A DNA stretch of 25,813 bases from the NCBI GenBank assembly GCA_016800925.1, contig JABCPU010000809.1, positions 1 through 25,813 on the forward strand. The letters run 5' to 3'. Positions 16,877-24,697 of the stretch are shown here, one piece after another (positions within the stretch are counted from its first letter, which is position 1; each line of letters opens with the position of its first letter). The stretch comes from Suillus spraguei (Eukaryota > Basidiomycota > Agaricomycetes > Boletales > Suillaceae). A program made the position numbers and the translations under genes. The notes below the pieces were generated by a model. That model did no database searches. It was not told the DNA's origin and worked only from the letters and a program-made list of their open reading frames with translations.

Positions 16877-19800
16877 CCAAATCCGAACCCTCCGCTGGTA
16901 CCCCAGTCCCTAACATATCGTTGATAAACGCAGTGGCCTTTTGCCGTGCCTGCAAGTTAGAAGGATCCACTCAGTTCAGCATCTACCTCCGTCCCTCCGA
17001 AGTAAACCTTCGATCCGCATCCGTATCATCCGATCCTCCAGACCTCTCCAGAATCCCTTCCGACTACCACGAATTTGCGGATGTCTTCGACAAAGGCAAA
17101 GCCGGACAACTTCCCCCACATCGACCCTACGACCTCAAGATTGAGTTGGAAGAAGGGGCTAGTCCGCCTCTCGGAACCATATACTCTCTTTCTCCGGTAG
17201 AGCTTGAGGCCCTTCGGAAGTTCCTTGACGAAAACATCTCGTCCGGACTTCTCCGCTCCTCATCTTCTCCCCACGGAGCCCCCGTCCTATTTGTCAAAAA
17301 GAAGGATGGATCCCTCCGCCTTTGTGTGGATTTCCGCGGCCTTAACCACATCACCAAGAAAGACCGATATCCGTTACCCCTCATTGCCGACCTTCTTGAC
17401 TCCCCGAGCCGCGCTAAGGTATATACCAAAATTGATCTCCGATCTGCATATCACCTCGTCCGGATAACAGAAGGAGACGAGTGGAAGACTTCCTTCCGTA
17501 CGCGCTATGGCTCCTATGAATGGTTGGTGATGCCGGAAGGCCTCACGAATGCTCCGGCAGCTTTCCAGCGCTTTGTCAATAGCGTGTTTGCCGATATGCT
17601 GGACGTATGTGTTGTTGTATATCTGGATGACATCCTTATCTATTCCCAAGACCTTGCAAGTCATAAGGAACATGTCCGAGAAGTTTTACGACGTCTCCGT
17701 AAACACCGACTATATGCCAAACCCGAGAAATGCGAATTCCACTCCTCCTCCGTCGAGTATCTTGGTTACCTCCTATCTCCGGATGGCTTGACGATGTCGT
17801 CCGAGAAAATCCAGTCCATCATAGACTGGCCAGAGCCTCGGAAAGTCAAGGACATCCAATCTTTCCTCGGATTCGCTAATTTCTATCGTCGCTTCATCTT
17901 CAACTACTCGGATATCGTGGTTCCCCTTACTCGACTCACTCGCAAGGGCGTCACTTGGGACTTTTCCGAGGAATGCCGGAAATCATTTAACGCACTCAAG
18001 AAAGCCTTCACGTCCGCTCCGGTGCTTACGCATTGGATTCCGAATGTTCCTATAGTTGTGGAAACTGATGCCTCGGATTACGCTATCGCTGCAATACTAT
18101 CCATTGTGTGCCCAGACTCGGAACTTCGTCCGGTGGCATTTTACTCCCGGACACTGTCCGGTGCAGAACTCAACTATGATGTCCATGATAAGGAACTACT
18201 AGCCATCTATGCTGCGTTCCGAACCTGGCGCCATTACCTAGAAGGCTCGTCCGAGCCTATAGATGTTGTCACGGACCACAAGAACCTTGAGTATTTCTCT
18301 ACCACCAAACTGCTATCCCGTCGTCAGGCCCGCTGGTCTGAGTTCCTCCATCAGTTCAACCTCGTTATCCGTTACCGTCCTGGAAGACTCGGAGTCAAGC
18401 CAGATTCCCTCACTAGACGATGGGACGTCTACCCTAAAGAGGGGGATAAGGACTACGCTCAGATTAACCCTCACAACCTCCGTCCAATATTTGCTTCGGA
18501 ACAATTAGCTTCGTCCCTACGAGCTTCCATTTTAGCAACTCCGGTCCTTAGAGCAGCTGTTCTTATGGACACCGAACACCTCCGGAAAGACATTCTGATA
18601 GCACTTCCTAATGACCCCGTTGCACAAACACATCTTCCGGTTCCTTCGGATCCGAGATGGACAATAGACGATGGTGGATTCCTTTGTTGTGACAACCGCA
18701 TCTACGTTCCGGATACCAATGATCTACGACTTCGCATCCTCCGGAATTGCCATGACCACCCCCTATCCGGACATTTCGGACAGAATCGTACTCTCGAGCT
18801 CATCCGACGCAACTACACCTGGCCCGGAGTACGAGCCTTTGTCAAAGAGTATGTCAGATCCTGCACATCCTGCGCCCGAGCCAAAGTTCCGAGACATAAG
18901 CCCTACGGTCTACTCAAGCAACTTCCTGTCCCAGAAAAACCATGGAATTCCATCTCTATGGATTTCATTGAACAACTTCCGGACTCATCCGGCTTTACAG
19001 CCATCCTCGTCATCATAGATCGTTTATCCAAGCAAGCCATATTCGTCCCGACCCACGATACCATTACTTCCCCTGATCTCGCCCGCCTATTTCTCCTCCA
19101 TGTCTTCTCTAAGCATGGAGTCCCGTCCCATGTAACCTCGGATCGAGGAACAGAGTTCGTATCCCACTTCTTCCGTTCCCTAGGAAAGGCATTGGACATG
19201 GTCCTACACTTCACATCCGGATATCATCCCGAAGGAGACGGACAAACCGAACGTGCCAACCAAACACTGGAACAGTACCTCCGGATCTACTGCAACTATC
19301 AGCAGGACAACTGGTCCGAGCTGCTGCCCCTCGCAGAGTTTGCATACAATAACGCTCCGAGTGCCACTACCGGAGTTTCACCTTTCTTCGCCAATAAAGG
19401 TTATCATCCGAACATTTCCATCCATCCGGAACGCGACCTATCCTCCATCCGCGCCCAGGAATATGCCCTAGACCTTAACAAACTTCACCAGTTCCTCCGA
19501 GATGAGATGTCCGAAGCTCAGAAACGCTATCAAGGACCCGCGGACGCTAAAAGACAGCCTGCTCCAGACTTCCGGATTGGAGAACAAGTCTTCGTCAAAG
19601 CCAAGTACTTCCGCTCCACCCGTCCGTCGAAGAAACTTTCGGAAAAGAATTTGGGACCATTCGAAATTATATCCCGCCCGGGTACTCATTCTTTCGCCAT
19701 CCGACTTCCGGATTCTATGCGTTCCGTACATCCTGTTTTCCATGTCTCACAGTTAGAGCCAGCAGTTCCGAACACCATTCCCAATCGCATCCAACCTCCT

Positions 19801-20046
19801 CCGCCACCAGTCGAAGTCGACGGAGAACCAGAGTACGAGATATCCGAAATCCTGGACTCTAAACTGGACCGTCGTAGGCACCACTGCCAACTTCTATACC
19901 TCGTCCGTTGGTCCGGATACGAAGGAACGGACGAAGAAACTTCCTGGTTACTGGCCACAGAACTCGGAAATGCATCGGATCTCGTAGCGGATTTCCATTC
20001 TGCATATCCGGACAAGCCTGGTCCCATTGCTCGAAAAAGTACATAA
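16855..20046 (+). CDS. Gypsy pol: RT, RNase H, integrase, chromodomain
   Basis: A 1063-codon uninterrupted frame. There is no true start codon at 16855 (GTG); it is the continuation of the protease frame after a break. RT (about residues 60-330): LRLCVDFRGLNHITKKDRYP, VMPEGLTNAPAAFQ, catalytic YLDDILIYS (about 255-263) and FLGFANFYRRFI. RNase H (about 395-510): VETDASDYAIAAIL, YDVHDKELLAIYAAF, VVTDHKNLEYF. Integrase: zinc motif exactly HX4HX29CX2C (from about 632), catalytic D in SMDFIEQLP (about 702), D in VTSDRGTEF (about 762) and E in DGQTERANQT (about 798), then LGPFEIISRPG (GPY/F-like). C-terminal chromodomain (about 992-1055): YEISEILDSK, LYLVRWSGY, EETSWLLATEL. It reverse-transcribes the RNA and integrates the cDNA; the chromodomain usually steers insertion to methylated-histone chromatin. 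All visible catalytic residues are present. Confidence 0.97.
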   Translation: MAETPPLTKSEPSAGTPVPNISLINAVAFCRACKLEGSTQFSIYLRPSEVNLRSASVSSDPPDLSRIPSDYHEFADVFDKGKAGQLPPHRPYDLKIELEEGASPPLGTIYSLSPVELEALRKFLDENISSGLLRSSSSPHGAPVLFVKKKDGSLRLCVDFRGLNHITKKDRYPLPLIADLLDSPSRAKVYTKIDLRSAYHLVRITEGDEWKTSFRTRYGSYEWLVMPEGLTNAPAAFQRFVNSVFADMLDVCVVVYLDDILIYSQDLASHKEHVREVLRRLRKHRLYAKPEKCEFHSSSVEYLGYLLSPDGLTMSSEKIQSIIDWPEPRKVKDIQSFLGFANFYRRFIFNYSDIVVPLTRLTRKGVTWDFSEECRKSFNALKKAFTSAPVLTHWIPNVPIVVETDASDYAIAAILSIVCPDSELRPVAFYSRTLSGAELNYDVHDKELLAIYAAFRTWRHYLEGSSEPIDVVTDHKNLEYFSTTKLLSRRQARWSEFLHQFNLVIRYRPGRLGVKPDSLTRRWDVYPKEGDKDYAQINPHNLRPIFASEQLASSLRASILATPVLRAAVLMDTEHLRKDILIALPNDPVAQTHLPVPSDPRWTIDDGGFLCCDNRIYVPDTNDLRLRILRNCHDHPLSGHFGQNRTLELIRRNYTWPGVRAFVKEYVRSCTSCARAKVPRHKPYGLLKQLPVPEKPWNSISMDFIEQLPDSSGFTAILVIIDRLSKQAIFVPTHDTITSPDLARLFLLHVFSKHGVPSHVTSDRGTEFVSHFFRSLGKALDMVLHFTSGYHPEGDGQTERANQTLEQYLRIYCNYQQDNWSELLPLAEFAYNNAPSATTGVSPFFANKGYHPNISIHPERDLSSIRAQEYALDLNKLHQFLRDEMSEAQKRYQGPADAKRQPAPDFRIGEQVFVKAKYFRSTRPSKKLSEKNLGPFEIISRPGTHSFAIRLPDSMRSVHPVFHVSQLEPAVPNTIPNRIQPPPPPVEVDGEPEYEISEILDSKLDRRRHHCQLLYLVRWSGYEGTDEETSWLLATELGNASDLVADFHSAYPDKPGPIARKST

Positions 20047-20092
20047 CGACATATAAGTACATTGAGGGCAGTAGCGGAAATCCGGATCTGGA

Positions 20093-21102
20093 CTAAGCAC
20101 CAGTTTCCATTTCACCTCCGGCACCCCCAGTCTCCTCCCCAGTTCCATCCGCCATCTCTTCCCCAGTTCCATCCGCCATCTCCCCTCCATTCTCATCCGC
20201 CACCTCTTCCCCAATCTCCTCACCAGCGCCATCCTTGTCGGATCCGGCAGAAACGGAAAGCCTAAATCGGTCCGGATTTCCTCGATGAGCAGGGCCTGGA
20301 ATTCCCTCTGTTGCTGGAGGAAGGCCTCCATGGTGGAGCTCATCCGCTCCATGGCAATCCGACTCCCTTCCGCCGCCGCAATACCATCTTGGAGAAGTCC
20401 GTTGGTCCGCGCCAACTCAGCAATGATGCCATTAGCAGCGGCCACCCAAGCCTGGTCATCGTACTCCACAAAATCCTCATCCGTACCTTCAATAGTGACT
20501 GGATTAGAGAAGACATCCGCGTCCGCCACATCCGGAGTAGGACTCCTCTGACGGCGCTTGCCTTTGCCCTTCGGAGACGGAGTACCAGCAGGACGCTGCC
20601 TCTTCCGGCCCTTAGGCCCTTAACGAATCCGGGCCTTCCAGGACAAGTGGCCTTGTCTTTCCGGCAGACGTCACAGGACTTAATCTACGAAACGTTGAAA
20701 TCAGCGGATCCGAAGTTTTTCGGACGACTCACCATGGCATTCTTCTCAGCATCACCCCACTGCACATCCGGCCCTTAGTGACGCAACGAGAGCAGTACCC
20801 ATCCTTTGCTCCGGACGCAGGAGCAGCCTTGGCCTTTGCCAACCCATCAATATCCGGATCTGGGAGAGTCCACAGCACTCACCCGAGCCTCAATCAGTGC
20901 CCTCCGCCTCTTTCCTCCATTTCCCTCCGGATCTCCGCCAACTCAATCTGCTTCAACTCCTCCTGCCTTTTCCGCTCCTCCGCCTCTTTCCGTTCCGTTC
21001 CGCCTCGGCTTCCGCTGCAGCCTTAGCAGCCGCCAGTTGCTGCTCCAGATCCGCCACAAGGTCGGCAGCAGATTTAGGGGCATCGGATTTCTTTCCAGAC
21101 AT
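20093..21102 (-). pseudogene. Antisense accessory gene: coiled coil, cysteine pairs, acidic tail
   Basis: Read against the element, ATG at 21102 opens MSGKKSDAPKSAADLVADLE and an Ala/Glu/Lys coiled coil (ELKQIELAEIRREMEE). Next comes GYCSRCVTKGRMC (about 20790), then SCDVCRKDKATCPGRPG (about 20690-20640), a CX2C-X6-C pair pattern suggesting zinc binding. A basic patch follows (KGKGKRRQRSPTPDVAD), then a helical region (WVAAANGIIAELARTNG, MSSTMEAFLQQQREFQAL) and an acidic repeat tail ending in TAG at 20093-20095. About 330 residues if intact. The pieces lie in different frames, with about five small breaks, one at a CGGAA repeat unit. I recall similar coiled-coil/cysteine proteins in Agaricomycete genomes, but cannot name a function. 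Nuclear or RNA/DNA binding is inference. Confidence 0.6.
20123..20240 (-). repeat. Coding minisatellite in the antisense gene tail
   Basis: About four to five imperfect 21-24 bp units, plus-strand CCAGTTCCATCCGCCATCTC and variants. In one minus-strand frame they encode repeats such as GEEMADGT, giving the acidic C-terminus; in the other frames they give arginine/tryptophan-rich sequence unlikely to be real. Confidence 0.7.
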
Positions 21103-21155
21103 GTTAGGAGACAAGTTTTGTTAACAAGGATATGAAGTGGGGGTAGGAATCATTT

Positions 21156-21172
21156 CGGACGTCTGACGTCCG
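21156..21172. promoter_or_regulatory. Palindrome with TGACGTC core, upstream of the antisense start
   Basis: CGGACGTC-T-GACGTCCG is a perfect inverted repeat with a 1-nt centre, 54 bp upstream of the antisense ATG and 126 bp before the 3' LTR. It holds TGACGTC, a CRE/bZIP-like core. On the minus strand a TATA-like GATATA lies just upstream. Candidate antisense promoter element; inference only. Confidence 0.4.
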
Positions 21173-21284
21173 TATATCTGTTGGATTACAGACTCAGCAC
21201 TACAACCATCAAACTTCCCCATCGTCTCGCATTAATCTTGTCCGATCCGGATCGACGCTTCTTGTGCCTCAGGGGTTCGGCCCT

Positions 21285-21294
21285 AAGGGGGGGA
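21285..21294 (+). promoter_or_regulatory. Polypurine tract
   Basis: AAGGGGGGGA ends four bases before the 3' LTR. It is the expected RNase H-resistant primer for plus-strand synthesis. Confidence 0.8.
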
Positions 21295-21297
21295 TAC

Positions 21298-22065
21298 TGT
21301 CATATACCAACTTCTAATCTCAGATCCGATCATATCCGTCCAGATCCGATCGTTTCCATATCCGTCCGGTTCCACAGATCCTGTCCGGACCACCCATCCG
21401 AATGTACTCACTTCTCGCACCTTAACTCCCTGGTGAACATCTGCGTCTATCTCCTTTCGTCATTTCTCCTACTACCGGTACTCCGGCTGTTTATATTTCC
21501 GTCCTGTGTTACTGATCCGTTTCCTGTGTTCATTTCCGATTCATGCTTACTGATCCGCTGTGCAATAACTAATAGACTTCCGTTACACTTCGTACATAGC
21601 CCTCGGTCCCGGACTTGCTGATTATCCGTCTTAGAAACTTACTGTATATAAACCACTTGTAGATCTCGTAGAACCTTAGTTCGAAATTCATCTTAGATTC
21701 TACTCATTCTGCCTCCTCCGGACTTAAGCCACTCTCCGCTTTAAGTCACCTTCCGAGACTTAGGATTGACTCCTATAGTCTATACCTCCGACTCTATCTT
21801 CGGATAGTCCATCTCCGTTAGTTTCTAGTTAGGAACTCGTTCCGAAACTAGCCTTAATCTCTGTCCTCTCCTTACGTTCCGAATTACCTTCGGACGTGTT
21901 ATATCCGACACCTTCGGACACCCGGATCCGTCGCGCAACCCCTTCCGGGTCTTCGGACGAATAACTCCTCCCTGAAATAAAGGGGCATTACTCGAGAAGG
22001 GGCACAGTGTACGAACTGAGGCCAAAGCCCTTCGGATCTCTCTACCCTTGAGTACAGTCTTAACA
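21298..22065 (+). repeat. 3' LTR (768 bp)
   Basis: Starts TGTCATATACC and ends GTCTTAACA. Differs from the 5' LTR at about 16-18 sites including several 1-bp indels. TATA box conserved (TGTATATAAACC). Confidence 0.95.
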
Positions 22066-22603
22066 TGAAGTTTCCATAGCTGGAAATCTCCTGTAAGGAC
22101 TGGGTTGCAAGGGTGTCACTGGTGGAGACATCATGTCTGAGAGGTGCGCGACCTTGAGTCATTTCTGCTAGGTTGCTGGCTAGTTGGCATAACCAGGGCT
22201 CATAACCTGACAAAACTAAGTAAAAGTGTGTATACGCACTCAGCTGCTATCCAAAGGAAGGATGAGAGAATGACTGAGGGAAAATTACATGACAAGGGTC
22301 CATTATATGATAAGAATGAGCTCGCTAAGACACCATGAGGCTCACTTGAGAAATCCCTAACCTCTCCACTATTACATGTGCACCCGAGCGCCTCTGAAGC
22401 ATATGTACATGATGATGTGCAACAAAATGCAATGAAACACAATGAAGTGCGGTCAAATGCGAAAGGCACAGGAAAGGTGCAGTGAGGTGCACACTTCACC
22501 AAAGTGCGAACTCATCTGGTTTGTCAATTGTTTGGTAGCTGCCTTAAATGTAATGAGACACTTGTGGAAAACAGGACTTTCACAGTCAGCATGACTTTGT
22601 TTG
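22066..22603. other. No clear gene; possible exon relic on the minus strand
   Basis: On the minus strand, about 22213-22066 reads YEPWLCQLASNLAEMTQG then APLRHDVSTSDTLATQSLQE, which looks protein-like and is cut by the 3' LTR, but I do not recognise it. 22376-22500 is rich in GTGC/ATGC words. There is no continuation of the Plavaka gene interrupted at 13725. Confidence 0.35.
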
Positions 22604-22900
22604 TCACACCAGCAAAGGATGAGACATTATTAGGATGCAGCTGAGGCCGCCTTGCACACCTTTTTGGCTTTGCACACCTTTTTGTTTTTTGCCTTCACTC
22701 TCCTTTTTGGCTTCCTGGCCAAAGGCACAATGGGAAGGGCTTGTGTACAAGTCTTGCATGACACATGCATACTTGGGGCCATCACACTTGATTGTGTGAA
22801 ACTTTCTTAATAAGGTAATGTTACCGTTGTGACATTTGGCAGTTTCGGTGATGCTAACCGTGGGAATTGAGAATTCGCCCTTGCTCAAATACACTCCCAT
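22604..22900 (-). CDS. Small unassigned open frame (98 codons)
   Basis: Starts ATG 22900 (MGVYLSKGEFSIPTVSITET) and contains a Lys/Gln-rich repeat-like end (KKESEGKKQKGVQSQKGVQG). No domain, splice partners or promoter identified; it may be a chance frame. Confidence 0.2.
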   Translation of the reverse strand: MGVYLSKGEFSIPTVSITETAKCHNGNITLLRKFHTIKCDGPKYACVMQDLYTSPSHCAFGQEAKKESEGKKQKGVQSQKGVQGGLSCILIMSHPLLV

Positions 22901-23400
22901 TGTTGATTATCAGTAAAATTGTAATACCCAGCCATATATGTTGTATCATTTATCACTATTCTAGCCGTTATAAAATGTAATTTTCGAGGTGTTTGGTGTA
23001 CAGGAGGACAGTTGACAGTAGGTGTGTCAAGGAGTGCTCTTACACTGTATGTCATGTCCTACACGTTTTTCTTTTCTTTCAACCAGTTTACTGATAATTG
23101 CTCGACTTCCAGTGAACTAGTAATTAGTAAGCATCGGACATTGAGAATATGTGCCGCTTCGCGGCAAGTCAAAGTGTAACAAACGTCCACCGTGACACAG
23201 CAGGTACTGTCGATTTGAAAGTCATAATCGTTGGCAAGTTACAGGACATGGTACGTTGGACCACAAAACACCTTCTGATACTATTCAGTATTGTACTAGG
23301 CAACTGCAGCTCTCAGCAACAGATTGTGGGGCTGCTGGAACGTGGTATTGGCATATGGCCAACGCAACTGCCCTGCTACGCTGAAGCGGTCATGCTGTGA
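22901..23400. other. No supported gene
   Basis: One 83-codon plus-strand frame (23149-23400) has no recognisable features and ends in the presumed promoter of the next gene. Confidence 0.4.
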
Positions 23401-23401
23401 G

Positions 23402-23410
23402 TATATATAT
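23402..23410 (+). promoter_or_regulatory. TATA-like element before the membrane-protein gene
   Basis: TATATATAT, about 40 bp upstream of the first candidate ATGs at 23444 and 23450. Plausible core promoter. Confidence 0.4.
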
Positions 23411-24226
23411 CCAGTCCTGTGATAGTACTCAATTTGAATAAACATGCTTATGGATGATGAAATTGAAGATACCCTGGTCCCTATGAAGGAGATCAATTAC
23501 CTTCGTCAGTCGCCTTGTTCCCGCCAACGTTAATTTAACGCCATCTACAGGCCCCCATGATCAGAGATTGGCAGGAACTTGTCCACCCATTGGGCGGTAC
23601 ATATTACTTAACAACAGAAAGGTGGCTCTTGCAATATAAATGATATAATCACTCAATGGACATTAGAAATGCTTATACTTCGATGAACATTGGTCATTAC
23701 CAAGATCTACAGAGGCTCGATGATTTCATCGATGCATCGCGATCCGCTGCGAAAGAGGATGGGTGGGTGCTGGTAGTGTACCCGACCATTTTCATGGGAG
23801 AGGAGAGGTTTCAATACTACTATGTCGTCCCAGACCACCAGATCATCGCTTGGTTAGAGATATGGATGGTCACATCCTTTTTGAGAATGTATCAACCCAA
23901 GTAAATGGCGTCATAAGAGTATGTTGTATTCATATTACCTTTTCATTCGCTCATTATGCAGGACTTGAACTGGAGGCCCATATATTGGTGAGTGATTGAC
24001 CTACGATCTCATTCTATCAAAACGACTTACTGGATGGTTGCTCACCAATTCACAGGAAACATTTTGAATTCTTTCCACACAATTTTTGAATGGATACCTC
24101 ACAAGTGAGACGTATAAGAAGAGAAATCGGCTGCTATCTTGGAGGTAAACCCCGTGATATGTAGCCACAGTCAGAAAAACTGATCCAAAAACAGAAGCAA
24201 CAACTTTGAGTCAATCCACTGCTGCT

Positions 24227-24231
24227 TCAAT
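24227..24231. repeat. Target-site duplication, left (TCAAT)
   Basis: TCAAT immediately precedes the solo LTR and is identical to 24693-24697. Confidence 0.88.
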
Positions 24232-24692
24232 TGTTACGAACTGGGTGGCGTCACCAGCGACAGTGAAAAGACACAGCCGGTCTGCTGGGATTCTACAATG
24301 TCAAGAAGAGGACAGGTGAAAGTACAAGGAACGTTCCGAGTACGATCAAGTTCAGCCTCAAGGACAAGTCCGAGGTATCCGCGAGAATAGAGACTAAGAC
24401 TAAGGAGTGCTTAGACTTAGAGGCGATTCAAGATGGCTTAGGTTGGAGACCTAAGTGAAGAGATTCCAGGTAAAACCCAGTAAGGATTAAAGTAGGGAAT
24501 CTACTACAAGTACACCGTGCTTAAATAGGCCAATATGTGCGCACGGACCAAGAGGAACATGAGACAGTAAGTGCGTATCCAAAGAAGGAGGCAACTATAG
24601 TACAGATGCGTGAGCATATGAGTCAGAGTCATGTTACTAATATACAAGTAAATGAGATGGAAAAATGAATAGGGGCACGTACAATTGTAACA
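24232..24692 (-). mobile_element. Solo LTR of a second retrotransposon family (461 bp)
   Basis: Bounded by TGTTAC and GTAACA, a 6-bp inverted terminus, and flanked by TCAAT on both sides. It is unrelated to the Gypsy LTRs at 14134 and 21298. On the minus strand TATTTAAG lies near mid-element, a plausible LTR TATA box, so minus orientation is tentatively preferred. Only a single LTR remains, as after LTR-LTR recombination. It lies inside an exon of the membrane-protein gene. Confidence 0.88.
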
Positions 24693-24697
24693 TCAAT
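24693..24697. repeat. Target-site duplication, right (TCAAT)
   Basis: Second copy of the 5-bp duplication. Exon sequence resumes with GTTCTGG, in frame with the exon left of the LTR. Confidence 0.88.

Larger units (their letters stand above)
14134..22065 (+). mobile_element. Complete-length Ty3/Gypsy chromovirus-type retrotransposon
   Basis: A 7932-bp element in the order 5' LTR, PBS, gag, protease, RT, RNase H, integrase, chromodomain, antisense gene, PPT, 3' LTR. LTRs start TGTCATA and end TTAACA. The dinucleotides just inside the predicted cDNA ends (AC before the 3' LTR at 21296-21297, GT after the 5' LTR at 14904-14905) give symmetric ACTGT...ACAGT ends, as expected for integrase processing. 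The LTRs differ at about 16-18 places in about 770 bp, so insertion is fairly recent but not current. There are two frame breaks in gag and one between protease and RT; the large RT-to-chromodomain frame is intact. No matching 5-bp target duplication surrounds the element (TCTAC on the left, TGAAG on the right), nor the element plus the inverted fragment (AACAG on the left). Confidence 0.95.

Noticed and set aside
17000..20000. Overlapping frames up to 115 codons inside pol on both strands
   Set aside because: Shadows of the 1063-codon pol frame, which carries all the catalytic motifs.
19948..20529. A 193-codon minus-strand frame taken as the full antisense protein
   Set aside because: Only its first two thirds match the rest of the antisense protein. 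After about 20265 it leaves the acidic-repeat frame and becomes Arg/Trp-rich before running into pol, so its end is an artefact of a frame break.
21298..21621. Open frame of over 100 codons inside the LTRs (also at 14269-14457)
   Set aside because: Lies in U3/R of the LTR, is hydrophobic by composition, has stops in most alignments, and both LTR copies carry it only because they are repeats.
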